Shown: positions 29,972 to 40,921 of the stretch, in pieces | Layout: each line of letters begins with the position of its first letter | Numbering within the stretch: position 1 is the stretch's first letter | Assembly: GCF_900103445.1 (NCBI RefSeq) | Contig: NZ_FNHS01000002.1 | Span: 124,001 to 188,000 of the forward strand | Length of the DNA: 64,000 nucleotides | Source: Methylobacterium phyllostachyos | Lineage (GTDB): Bacteria > Pseudomonadota > Alphaproteobacteria > Rhizobiales > Beijerinckiaceae | Direction of reading: 5' to 3' | Position numbers and translations under genes: made by a program | Notes under the pieces: model-generated | What the model was told of the DNA's origin: nothing | Databases searched by the model: none | Seen by the model: only the letters and a program-made list of their open reading frames with translations

Positions 29972-30661
29972 ATGCAGGTTTCCCGACGCCTTTTCCTCGC
30001 AGCCGCGGGTACCGCGCTGGGTTCAGGTTTGGGCGGCGCGGCCGCGCAGTCCTACGGCCAGCGCGTCGCGGTCAACGGCGACGACGGCAAGGCGGTGGCG
30101 AATTCGATCCTGCCCGGCGAGATCACCGGCCAGATCCCGGCCCTGCGCGGCGTCACCTATGTCGGACCGCGGGACGCGGGGACCACCCTCTACGAGTTCT
30201 TCGACTTCAATTGCCCGTTCTGCCGGAAGGCGGCCGCCGACGTGGTGGCGCTGCACGACAGCGACGCCGAATTGCGGATCGGGCTTGTCCACAACCCGAT
30301 CCTGTCGCCGCAATCGGCCCAGGCCGCCAAGGTGATGCTGGCGGTTCAGCGCAGGCTCGGCGCGCAGGCTGCCTGGGGCTTCTACCAGACGCTGCTCGGC
30401 AAGCCGGGCCGCATCGACGGGCCGGGCGCGCTGACCGCCGCGGCTGCCCTCGGGATCCCGCAGGCGGAGGTCGAGGAGATCGCCGACAGCGAGGAGGTCC
30501 GTGCCGCGCTCAAGAGCCAGATGCGGATGGCCGCCGATCTCGGGCTCTACGCGACGCCGTCCTACGTACTCGGAAACAGCGGGATCCTCGGCCATCCGGG
30601 CGCCCGCGCCATGGCCAAGATGATCGCCAGCGTGCGGCGCTGCGACCGGCTGGCCTGCTGA
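29972..30661 (+). CDS. Exported DsbA-family thioredoxin-fold protein
   Basis: The 229-residue protein is probably exported through the Tat route: VSRRLFLAAAG carries the twin arginine, followed by a hydrophobic stretch and cleavage near AAAQS. The redox site is CPFC in EFFDFNCPFCRKAA. The cis-proline loop is ATPSYVLGN. This fits disulfide oxidoreductases or isomerases of the DsbA/Com1 group acting in the periplasm. ATG 29954 is an alternative start, adding six residues. About 106 bases separate it from the isomerase-like gene. Confidence 0.85.
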   Translation: MQVSRRLFLAAAGTALGSGLGGAAAQSYGQRVAVNGDDGKAVANSILPGEITGQIPALRGVTYVGPRDAGTTLYEFFDFNCPFCRKAAADVVALHDSDAELRIGLVHNPILSPQSAQAAKVMLAVQRRLGAQAAWGFYQTLLGKPGRIDGPGALTAAAALGIPQAEVEEIADSEEVRAALKSQMRMAADLGLYATPSYVLGNSGILGHPGARAMAKMIASVRRCDRLAC

Positions 30662-30877
30662 CGATCCCGCTGCGTCACACTTCTGCCGTCCTATCGCGCA
30701 GCGGCGGTCCGGTCCGTGTTGCGCGCGGCCATGCTGGCATGCTAGGCGGTCGCCGCGCCGATCGGACGGTTCTCGACCCTGTCCCAATCGGCGCGATCCC
30801 ACGTCCCGAACGATCTCGCGCCGTGCTCCCCGCCGGAGCGCGCGGAACGGGCGGGCAACCAGAGAAGAGAGCGACGG

Positions 30878-31450
30878 GTGGCGCAGAACGGTTCCGAGGC
30901 TGGTCCCCTGGTCGCAGGCGTGGCGGGCCGGTACGCTTCCGCCCTGTTCGAGCTCGCGCGCGACGAGCGCCAGGTCGACGCGGTCGCCGAATCCCTCAAC
31001 CAATTCGACCGGCTGCTGAAGGAGAGCGCGGATCTCCGCCGCCTCGTCCGCAGCCCGGTCTTCAGCGCCGAGGAGCAGGAAGCCGCCATCGTCGCCGTGC
31101 TCGACAAGGCGGAGATCGGCGGGCTCGCCGGCAACTTCATCCGGCTGGCCGCGGCGAACCGCCGGCTGTTCGCCCTGCCCGACATGATCACTGCGTTCCG
31201 CGCCCTGGTGCAGGACTCGAAGGGCATCGTGCGCGCCGAAGTGCGGGTGGCCGAGAAGCCCTCCGACACGGTGATCGAGGAGATCAAGGCGTCGCTGCGC
31301 GACATCACCAAGGCCGAGGTCGACGTCGATCTCGTGGTCGACCCGAGCCTGATCGGCGGCCTCATCGTGAAGATGGGCTCGCGCATGGTCGACGCGTCCC
31401 TCAGGACCAAGCTCAACGGTATCCGCCTCGCGATGCGGGCCGCGCAGTAA
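30878..31450 (+). CDS. atpH: F1 ATP synthase delta subunit
   Basis: This subunit links the F1 head to the peripheral stalk. It is 190 residues, starting at GTG 30878 (MAQNGSEAGPLVAGVAGRYA). The N-terminal helical domain contains GRYASALFELARDERQVD, and the C-terminal part has DPSLIGGLIVKMGSRMVDASLRTKL, the conserved end of the family. It opens the atpHAGDC operon; F0 genes are absent, as in other alphaproteobacteria where they form a separate cluster. About 217 bases upstream presumably hold the promoter. Confidence 0.96.
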   Translation: MAQNGSEAGPLVAGVAGRYASALFELARDERQVDAVAESLNQFDRLLKESADLRRLVRSPVFSAEEQEAAIVAVLDKAEIGGLAGNFIRLAAANRRLFALPDMITAFRALVQDSKGIVRAEVRVAEKPSDTVIEEIKASLRDITKAEVDVDLVVDPSLIGGLIVKMGSRMVDASLRTKLNGIRLAMRAAQ

Positions 31451-33037
<1,587 letters not shown>

Positions 33038-33040
33038 GGC

Positions 33041-33157
33041 ACCTCCCCTCCCCCCTTGTGGGGAGGGGTTAGGGGTGGGGGTGGTGCAGGAGACACCGTG
33101 CCGCGCCATCCTGAACCACCCCCACCTCCGGCTCCTCTCCGCAAGGGGGAGGAGAGG
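33041..33157. repeat. Palindromic repeat in the atpA-atpG spacer (copy 1)
   Basis: A C/G-skewed, roughly 115-base element with three possible hairpins: an outer left stem (CCCCTCCCC against GGGGAGGGG, about 33043-33068), a central long stem (a GGGGTGGGGGTGGTGCAGG arm near 33071-33090 against a CCTGAACCACCCCCACC arm at about 33110-33126), and a right stem (CTCCTCTCC / GGGGGAGGAG, about 33132-33156). A second copy lies at 35581-35699 in inverse orientation. It could modulate mRNA stability between the two atp genes. Confidence 0.8.
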
Positions 33158-33186
33158 CCCTTTCAAATGGACCTGGACCTCACCCG

Positions 33187-34077
33187 ATGGCGAGTTTGAA
33201 GGACCTGCGTAACCGCATCACCTCGGTGAAGGCGACGCAGAAGATCACCAAGGCCATGCAGATGGTCGCCGCCGCCAAGCTGCGCCGGGCGCAGATGGCT
33301 GCCGAGGCCGGCCGTCCCTATGCCGAGAAGATGTCGGCGGTGCTGGGCAATCTCGCCGGCAACCTCGTGGGCGGCGTCGGCGCGCCGAAGCTTCTGTCGG
33401 GCACGGGCTCCGAGCAGACACATCTGCTGGTGGTCTGCACCGGTGACCGCGGCCTGGCGGGCGCCTTCAACTCATCGATCGTCCGGCTCGCCGTGCGTGA
33501 ATACGCGCAGAAGCTCACCGCCGAGGGCAAGACCGTCAAGATCATGACGGTCGGCAAGAAGGGCCTCGACGCGTTGCGGCGGCAGTATCGCGACCAGATC
33601 ATCGAGAGCATGGACATCCGTGGCAACCGTCCGGTGGATTACCCGTTCGCGGCCGAAATCGCCGACAAGATCCTCACCCGCTTCGAGGCCGGCGAGTTCG
33701 ACGTCGCGACCCTGTTCTATTCCGAGTTCCGCTCGGTCATCTCGCAGATCCCGACCGCGCAGCGCCTGATCCCCGCCGAGCTGCCCGCCGCCGACACGTC
33801 CGCGAAGGCGACCGCCGGCAACGCCGCCCTGGAATTCGAGCCCTCCGAGGAAGCGATCCTGGAGACGCTGCTCCCGAAGAACCTGACGGTGCAGATCTAC
33901 CGGGCGCTCCTCGAGAACGCCGCCTCCGAGCAGGGCGCGCGCATGAGCGCCATGGATTCGGCCACCCGCAACGCGGGCGAGATGATCAAGAAGCAGACGC
34001 TGGTCTACAACCGGACCCGTCAGGCCATGATCACCAAGGAACTCATCGAGATCATCTCGGGTGCGGAAGCCCTCTGA
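33187..34077 (+). CDS. atpG: F1 ATP synthase gamma subunit
   Basis: This is the rotating central stalk subunit, 296 residues. The N-terminal helix starts [36 protein letters not shown] in spirit (residues 1-36, with [15 protein letters not shown] conserved). The C-terminal helix has [15 protein letters not shown] segment (about 195-220, [18 protein letters not shown]) is typical of alphaproteobacterial variation. It lies 149 bases after atpA because of the repeat in the spacer. Confidence 0.97.
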   Translation: MASLKDLRNRITSVKATQKITKAMQMVAAAKLRRAQMAAEAGRPYAEKMSAVLGNLAGNLVGGVGAPKLLSGTGSEQTHLLVVCTGDRGLAGAFNSSIVRLAVREYAQKLTAEGKTVKIMTVGKKGLDALRRQYRDQIIESMDIRGNRPVDYPFAAEIADKILTRFEAGEFDVATLFYSEFRSVISQIPTAQRLIPAELPAADTSAKATAGNAALEFEPSEEAILETLLPKNLTVQIYRALLENAASEQGARMSAMDSATRNAGEMIKKQTLVYNRTRQAMITKELIEIISGAEAL

Positions 34078-34092
34078 GGCACCGCGACCTGA

Positions 34093-35574
<1,482 letters not shown>

Positions 35575-35580
35575 GGCTGC

Positions 35581-35699
35581 TCCCTCCCCTCCCCCCTGTG
35601 GGGAGGGGCCGGGGGTGGGGGTGGTTCAGGATTGAGCGATCCGGTGCCTCCTGCACCACCCCCACCTCCACCTCCTCCCCACACGGGGGAGGAGCGCGC
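35581..35699. repeat. Palindromic repeat in the atpD-atpC spacer (copy 2, inverted)
   Basis: This is a second copy of the element at 33041-33157, in reverse orientation: the segment GTGGGGGTGGTTCAGGAT, then CGGTG and CTCCTGCACCACCCCC, matches the reverse complement of copy 1 with few changes. It has the same three-hairpin architecture. The 19 or so bases at its centre differ more than the arms, as in palindromes conserved for structure. Confidence 0.8.
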
Positions 35700-35726
35700 G
35701 TTGCGGGTTCGGGAAGCTAGAGACCG

Positions 35727-36128
35727 ATGGCCACCTTCCACTTCGATTTCGTCGGCCCCGAGCGGACGCTGTATTCCGGCGAGGTGACCGCCGTTCAGCT
35801 GCCCGGCACCGAGGGCGAGATGACCGTGATGCCGGGCCACGCGCCCGTGCTGACCTCTCTGCGGGTCGGCGTGATCGTGGTCACCGAGAGCCAGGGCAGC
35901 GGCAAGCGGATCTACGTCCGCGGCGGCTTCGCCGATATCGGCCCGACGGCCGTCACCGTGCTTGCCGAGCGCGCCGCCCCGATCGAGGAACTGACGCACG
36001 AATCCCTCGATCGGGACATCGAGGCCGTCGAGATGCAGCGCGACGCCACCGAGGACCTGCAGAAGCGCGAGGAGCTGAACGGCCAGATCGTCCAGCTGCA
36101 GGAGACCAAGGCGCTGCTGAAGCTCTGA
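35727..36128 (+). CDS. atpC: F1 ATP synthase epsilon subunit
   Basis: This regulatory subunit is 133 residues. The N-terminal beta-sandwich starts MATFHFDFVGPERTLYSG and has GTEGEMTVMPGHAPVLTSL, the family signature. The C-terminal part (DATEDLQKREELNGQIVQL) forms the inhibitory helix. It closes the operon; the spacer from atpD is 152 bases because of the repeat. No standard terminator is seen after it, but a large palindromic element begins 58 bases downstream. Confidence 0.96.
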   Translation: MATFHFDFVGPERTLYSGEVTAVQLPGTEGEMTVMPGHAPVLTSLRVGVIVVTESQGSGKRIYVRGGFADIGPTAVTVLAERAAPIEELTHESLDRDIEAVEMQRDATEDLQKREELNGQIVQLQETKALLKL

Positions 36129-36185
36129 GGCTACGTTTGACGGAAGCGAACACGCTTCCACCCCGCGTCGACTGATCACGTCAGG

Positions 36186-36289
36186 GTTTCGAAAGGTCGA
36201 GACCTTTCGCGTGTCCAGGGCAGAGCCCTGGGGAACAGCTCAGGGCTCTGCCCTGAGGACCCGCCAAAGGGCTGAGCCCTTTGGAAACT
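36186..36289. repeat. Compound palindromic element between atpC and cca
   Basis: Four near-perfect palindromes follow one another: 36190-36209 (9-base arms), 36215-36231 (CCAGGGC / GCCCTGG), 36240-36256 (TCAGGGC / GCCCTGA) and 36264-36284 (10-base arms). The ends GTTTCGAAAG and CTTTGGAAAC are themselves nearly complementary, so the whole element folds as one large cruciform. It separates convergent operons and could act as a bidirectional terminator. The composition suggests an interspersed genomic repeat. Confidence 0.75.
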
Positions 36290-36302
36290 TGGAAGTGGCT
36301 CG

Positions 36303-37547
36303 TCACTGAGGTGCCCGGGCGTGATCCAGCGCATGGTCTAACAGGCCTGCCCGCGCCTCTGGGCCTGACGGACAGCCGCGCTCCAGCCAAAGGCGCCGCG
36401 CCGCCGCTAGGGCACGTCCGATGGTCGGACCCGGGGGGATCCCTGCGGCGACCAGATCGGCGCCGGCGAGCGGGAAGGTCGGTGGGCCGCCCTCTCCGCG
36501 CAGAGTCAGCAAGGCCTGCCGCGTCCCGTCAGTGACGTGAGGCCGCGGCTCACCCGCGAGGATAGCCAGCGTTTCCGTCAAGGGTGTCAAGCCGTGCTCG
36601 GCCGCGAGGGACCGGGCTGCAGATTCATCGATCGTCGCCCGGTCGTGGAGGGCCGCCAGCACGTCTGCATAGGCGGTGAGCTGGCCGTGCTCCTGGTTCG
36701 ACAGCCGAAGCCGGTCGCGCAGGCGATCCGCATCGTGCCGCGCGCCGACCGCCAGCGCCGCGAGCCGCATCACGGGCGGCAGGTCCGCCCTGGCGGCGCG
36801 CTCCAACCGGCCGAGTTCTCCGACGCCGCCGGTGATCCGCTGGAGCAGGCCTGTGGCGCTTAAAGTGACGACCATGGTGGGGCCGCCGGTCGCCATCAGC
36901 AGTTTCAGGAATTCGTCGCGAATGCGCTCCCGGGAGAGGCGGCGCAGGCTGTCGCGGGCTGCCACGCAGGCGGCCAGCGCCTCCGGGTCGGGCGTCCCGC
37001 TGCCGAATCGGGCGTGGAAGCGGAAAAATCGCAGGATCCGTAGCGCATCTTCCCGGATCCGGGTGGCGGGATCGCCGATGAAGCGCACCCGCCCGGCCTC
37101 CAGATCCGCCAGACCCCCGACCGTGTCGTGCAGGCGCCCATCCCGGCCGAGGGACAGGGCATTGACCGTGAAGTCGCGGCGCTCGGCATCCCGGGCAAAG
37201 TCGCCGCCGAACCGGACCACCGCGTGGCGGCCATCGGTTTCGACATCCTCGCGGAGCGTGGTGACTTCGATTGGCCCGTCCCCGATGATCAGGGTGATCG
37301 TGCCGTGCTCGATCCCAGTCGGCACCGCCTTGAGCCCCGCCGCGCGGGCCCGCGCCAGGACGGCCTCCGGCAACAGCGTGGTGGCGAGGTCGATATCGGC
37401 TGCGGCGATCCCGAGCAGGGCATCGCGGACGCAGCCGCCGATCAGCCTGGTTTCGGCGCCCGGCTCGTCCAGCGCCGCGAAGGCCCGACTCACGCCCGGG
37501 CGGTCGACCAGCGCCGTCAGGCCGCTCTGGTCGAGGTTCCGCCTCAC
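36303..37547 (-). CDS. cca: CCA tRNA nucleotidyltransferase/poly(A) polymerase family
   Basis: This enzyme adds or repairs the tRNA 3' CCA end. It is 414 residues. The head domain has LIGGCVRDALLG, the catalytic aspartates in ADIDLATT, RRDFTVNALSLG and TRIREDALRILRFFRFHARF. The C-terminal helical half has no HD motif. The start is a GTG overlapping the upstream DUF6111 gene by four bases, so translation is coupled. The class II architecture could also fit a poly(A) polymerase, but CCA addition or repair is the usual alphaproteobacterial role. The 3' end lies next to the large palindrome. Confidence 0.9.
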   Translation of the reverse strand: MRRNLDQSGLTALVDRPGVSRAFAALDEPGAETRLIGGCVRDALLGIAAADIDLATTLLPEAVLARARAAGLKAVPTGIEHGTITLIIGDGPIEVTTLREDVETDGRHAVVRFGGDFARDAERRDFTVNALSLGRDGRLHDTVGGLADLEAGRVRFIGDPATRIREDALRILRFFRFHARFGSGTPDPEALAACVAARDSLRRLSRERIRDEFLKLLMATGGPTMVVTLSATGLLQRITGGVGELGRLERAARADLPPVMRLAALAVGARHDADRLRDRLRLSNQEHGQLTAYADVLAALHDRATIDESAARSLAAEHGLTPLTETLAILAGEPRPHVTDGTRQALLTLRGEGGPPTFPLAGADLVAAGIPPGPTIGRALAAARRLWLERGCPSGPEARAGLLDHALDHARAPQ

Positions 37548-37801
37548 CGGAAGCCGCCCGGGACCAGCTGCCCGTTCTCCATATGCGTCGGCACATAACC
37601 GCCGGCACGGCGCTCGGAGAACAGGCCCTCGTAGACGAGCGTCCCGATCACGATGGCCAATCCGGCGAGCACCAGGCGAAAGAGGTGGGCATCCCAATGG
37701 ATCCGGCGCAACGGGTTGCGGCCTGCCAGCACGAGGTAAACCAGGAAGAGCGCGAAGGGGATGAGGAAGAGGCCGAACTCTTCGAGGACGCGACGCAGCA
37801 T
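37544..37801 (-). CDS. DUF6111 family small membrane protein
   Basis: The 85-residue protein has two membrane helices (about 6-26 and 40-60) and the conserved tail YVPTHMENGQLVPGGF, characteristic of the DUF6111 family found beside cca and nudix genes in Hyphomicrobiales. Function unknown. It overlaps the cca start by four bases and begins 12 bases after the nudix gene. Confidence 0.8.
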   Translation of the reverse strand: MLRRVLEEFGLFLIPFALFLVYLVLAGRNPLRRIHWDAHLFRLVLAGLAIVIGTLVYEGLFSERRAGGYVPTHMENGQLVPGGFR

Positions 37802-37813
37802 GGCGATTCGCCC

Positions 37814-38485
37814 CTACCCGGCTGAGCGGCGGAGCTGGTCCGGATCGGAATCCGGATAGAGCCGCTCGCGGAGGTTGTTGAGAATCCCGGCGGTGACGCC
37901 CCAGATCAGTCGCTCCCCAAAATTCAGGGCGTAGAAGTAGCGGGTGCGGCCCTGCCAGTCGCGCGAGCGCAGGCGGTAGCGCTCCCGGTCCATCAGCACC
38001 GGCAGCGGCACCTCGAACAGGTCGGCCACCTCGGCAGGATTCGCCTGGAACGTCGCGTCCGGTGCCACGAGGCCGATGACCGGCGTGACCAGGAAGCCCG
38101 TCCCCGACAGGTAGGGATCGAGATAGCCGATGAGGCGCACCGAGGCCGGATCGAGGCCGATCTCCTCCTCGGCCTCGCGCAGGGCGGCGGCGGCAGGATC
38201 GGGGTCGGACGGATCGATCTTGCCCCCGGGCAGCGCGACCTGACTGGAATGGTCGCGCAGATTCGCCGCCCGCTGCGTCAGGATCAGGCCTGGTCCCTCT
38301 GGCCGGAAGACGACGGGCACCAGCACGGCGGCCCGCCGGTGCGGCGGCGGCGGAATCACCGCCGAACCGTCCGGATCGAGGCTGTGGTCGCCGCGCGGGT
38401 TCGAGGTCGGATCGTCCGGCCCGGGCGGGTGCGGCGACAGGCCGGCGGCGGCGCGGGCGAGGAAATCGGCGATGGCGTCGCTCAC
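37814..38485 (-). CDS. NUDIX hydrolase, CoA pyrophosphatase-like
   Basis: The 223-residue protein contains a NUDIX box (GGKIDPSDPDPAAAALREAEEEIGL; the core is G-x5-E-x7-REAEEE). The upstream motif LILTQRAANLRDHSSQVALPGG is the hallmark of the NudL/CoA pyrophosphatase subgroup, which cleaves coenzyme A and its derivatives. The first 50 residues are proline-rich and probably disordered. The GTG start overlaps the DUF1285 stop by four bases. Confidence 0.88.
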   Translation of the reverse strand: MSDAIADFLARAAAGLSPHPPGPDDPTSNPRGDHSLDPDGSAVIPPPPHRRAAVLVPVVFRPEGPGLILTQRAANLRDHSSQVALPGGKIDPSDPDPAAAALREAEEEIGLDPASVRLIGYLDPYLSGTGFLVTPVIGLVAPDATFQANPAEVADLFEVPLPVLMDRERYRLRSRDWQGRTRYFYALNFGERLIWGVTAGILNNLRERLYPDSDPDQLRRSAG

Positions 38486-39063
38486 GCTGCGGTGGCCGGC
38501 GCGATCGGATGGAACAGGCCGCCGGCCCAGAGCCCAAGCCAGCGCTCGCCGTCGAGGGTGCCCTCCTCGGCGAGATCCACGAGGTCGTAGGTCAGCGCCC
38601 GGGAGACGAGCGCCCAGAGGCCGCGCCGGACGTGGAGATAGGGCTTCAGCGCCCCGTCCGCGGCCTCCTCGAAGCGCAGCGTGTGCTCGGCATCGACCGG
38701 GACGAGGTCGTCGACATTGGTCCGGAAGCTGATGCGCCTGTCCTGCCCGGACCCATCGACCGCCATCTCGACAGCTACGAACGGCGCGTCCTCGACCGTG
38801 ATGGCGACGCACTCCACCGGCGTCACCAGCACGATGCGCCCGTCCGGCTCGCGCCGCAGGATGCTGGAGAACAGCCGGACGAGCTTCGGCCGCCGGATCG
38901 GCGTGCCGTTGTGGTACCACGTCCCGTCCGCGGCGATCCGCATGTCGATCGCGCCGCAATAGGGCGGGTTCCAGCGCTCCACCGGCGGCGGCCCCCGGGT
39001 CGGCAGGTCCCCGAGGGCGGCGCTGAGGCGGTTCAGGGTCGGGTCGGCGGAATCCTCGCTCAT
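38482..39063 (-). CDS. DUF1285 family protein
   Basis: The 193-residue protein has the DUF1285 pattern: ERWNPPYCGAIDMRIAADGTWYHNGTPIRRPKLVRLFSSILRRE in sequence order (residues about 29-72) and a mid-protein RISFRTNVDDLVPV strand. The family has a known structure but no clear biochemical role. It is the first gene of a tightly coupled four-gene run (DUF1285, nudix, DUF6111, cca). No membrane segment is present. Confidence 0.85.
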   Translation of the reverse strand: MSEDSADPTLNRLSAALGDLPTRGPPPVERWNPPYCGAIDMRIAADGTWYHNGTPIRRPKLVRLFSSILRREPDGRIVLVTPVECVAITVEDAPFVAVEMAVDGSGQDRRISFRTNVDDLVPVDAEHTLRFEEAADGALKPYLHVRRGLWALVSRALTYDLVDLAEEGTLDGERWLGLWAGGLFHPIAPATAA

Positions 39064-39150
39064 GCCCGCTACAGATAGCGTCCCTACGGCCAGACAGCCA
39101 TGGCAGGGACCCGACCAACCCGACGTGAATTGGCCGCGGCCGTCAGAGCC

Positions 39151-40374
39151 TCAAGCGGGCCCAGAACCCTGCGTATTCACCGTCACGGCGTAGAGCGACT
39201 GGCTGGCCGCCATGAACAGCCGGTTCCGCTTCGGGCCGCCGAAGGTGATGTTGCCGCAGACCTCCGGCAGGCGGATCCGCCCGATCAGCTTGCCCGCCGG
39301 GTTCCAGACCGTCACCCCGTTATAGCCGACCGCCCGGCCCGCATTGCTCGACGCCCAGACGTTGCCGTCGACATCGGTCCGCACGCCGTCCGGCCCGCAC
39401 CTGATGCCGTCCACCACGCAATCCGCGAACAGGCGCCGGTTCGAGAGCTTACCGCCCTCGGCGACGTCGAAGGCGTAGATCTCGCCCTTACCGCCGGGGC
39501 CGGTATCGCCCGGTCCCTTGCCGGTCGAGGTGACGTAGAGGATCCGGTGGTCGGGGGAGAAGCACGGGCCGTTCGGGTCCGGTATCTGATCGTCGGTGAG
39601 GATCCGGTCGATCCGGCCCGAGGGGTCGATCCGGTAGACCGCGTTCGGCAGCACCCGCCGCCCCGTCACGATTCCCGCCGGCTGCCCGAGGCGCGGGTTG
39701 AGATGGCCCTTGGGGTTCGAGGGGCCGCCCGCTTCGTCGGGCAGCCCCTCGTAGAGCTGGCCGCCATAGGGCGGATCGGTGAACCAGTACGAGCCATCGA
39801 TATGCTGCACGATATCGTTCGGCGAGTTGAACGGCTTGCCTTCGAACCGGTCGGCCAGCACCGTCGCTGAGCCGTCGAGCTCGTAGCGGACCACGCGGCG
39901 CGTGGCGTGCTCGCAGGAAAGCTGGCGGCCCTGCCAGTCGAAGCTGTTGCCGTTCGAATTGTTGCTCGGCATGCGGAAGGTGGAGACGTGCCCGTCCTCC
40001 TCCAGCCAGCGCATCTGGCGGTTGTTGGGGATGTCGCTCCAGATCAGGAACCGGCCGACCGCGTTCCAGGCCGGCCCCTCCGCCCAGAGCGCCCCGGTCC
40101 AGAGGCGGCGGATCGCGCTGTTGGGCACGATATAGGCTTCGAAGGCCGGATCGACCGCGAGCACGTCGGGATCGGTGAAGTAGGTGGTCGGTGTTGCGCC
40201 GGGCCGGAAGTCGCGCGGCGGGTTCGTCACCGTGCTGGGCGGCATGGGCTCCGCGGAGGCCAAACCTGCCGAGCCCAAGATGACCCCGACCCCAGCGAGG
40301 ATCGAGCGGCGCGAGGGCGGGGCAAACCCGCGTGACGCTTCACTTTTGGATTCGTCTGTTTCCACCTGACGCAT
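39151..40374 (-). CDS. Exported SMP-30/gluconolactonase-like protein
   Basis: This is a 407-residue beta-propeller protein with a Tat-type signal (SRRSILAGVGVILGS, about 22-36). Metal ligands of the family are visible: Glu in GALWAEGPAWN, Asn in FNSPNDIVQH, and Asp in GVRTDVDGNVWASS. It probably opens sugar lactones in the periplasm, for example gluconolactone made by a periplasmic glucose dehydrogenase; the substrate is inferred. It stands alone between the DUF1285 gene and the thioesterase. Confidence 0.85.
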   Translation of the reverse strand: MRQVETDESKSEASRGFAPPSRRSILAGVGVILGSAGLASAEPMPPSTVTNPPRDFRPGATPTTYFTDPDVLAVDPAFEAYIVPNSAIRRLWTGALWAEGPAWNAVGRFLIWSDIPNNRQMRWLEEDGHVSTFRMPSNNSNGNSFDWQGRQLSCEHATRRVVRYELDGSATVLADRFEGKPFNSPNDIVQHIDGSYWFTDPPYGGQLYEGLPDEAGGPSNPKGHLNPRLGQPAGIVTGRRVLPNAVYRIDPSGRIDRILTDDQIPDPNGPCFSPDHRILYVTSTGKGPGDTGPGGKGEIYAFDVAEGGKLSNRRLFADCVVDGIRCGPDGVRTDVDGNVWASSNAGRAVGYNGVTVWNPAGKLIGRIRLPEVCGNITFGGPKRNRLFMAASQSLYAVTVNTQGSGPA

Positions 40375-40451
40375 GCGATCCCCCCGGTTCGCGCCCGCAC
40401 GAAGACACCGTGCGGAGCCGTTCCGATCCTGGGACGACTATCCTGTTCGCG

Positions 40452-40877
40452 TCAACTGGGACGGCGCCGCAGGATCTTCCAGACTCCATCCGCTGAGGCC
40501 AGCAGCCGGCTCCCCGCCCGCACGTCGCCCCGCATGAAGACGAGCGAGCCGGTCCGCTTGACCACCTGGGGGCAGATGCCGATCCAGTCGCCGAGGCGGC
40601 CGACATCGATGAACTTCATCTCGAGCTGGATCGTCACGCAATTGGCGCCGTCGGCCGCGCGCATGGCTGTCTCGCCGAGGGCGCGGTCGGCAAAGCTCAT
40701 CAGCATGCCGCCATGGACCACGCCGATCAGGTTGGCGTGCTTCGGCTCCGCCCGGAACGCGTAGGCGCCGTCGGCGGTGCGCCGGTGGACCGGGCCGACA
40801 TGGGCGATGAAGCCGTCATCCGCGATGGGCGCCCAGCCCGCGTCGTTCGGGTCGAAGGGATCGGTTTCGGTGGTCAT
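40452..40877 (-). CDS. PaaI-type hotdog thioesterase
   Basis: The 141-residue hotdog-fold protein has the active-site region HANLIGVVHGGMLMSFADRALGETA, with the HGG-X-Asp pattern of the PaaI/YbgC-like acyl-CoA thioesterase group (Asp in ADRALG). The terminal strand is LVFMRGDVRAGSRLLASADG. It hydrolyses an unknown acyl-CoA. It follows hrpB by 44 bases on the same strand and may be co-transcribed. Confidence 0.82.
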   Translation of the reverse strand: MTTETDPFDPNDAGWAPIADDGFIAHVGPVHRRTADGAYAFRAEPKHANLIGVVHGGMLMSFADRALGETAMRAADGANCVTIQLEMKFIDVGRLGDWIGICPQVVKRTGSLVFMRGDVRAGSRLLASADGVWKILRRRPS

Positions 40878-40921
40878 GGTGCCGTCCGTCTCTGTCCGGC
40901 TCTGGAAACCGGGACGGGCCG

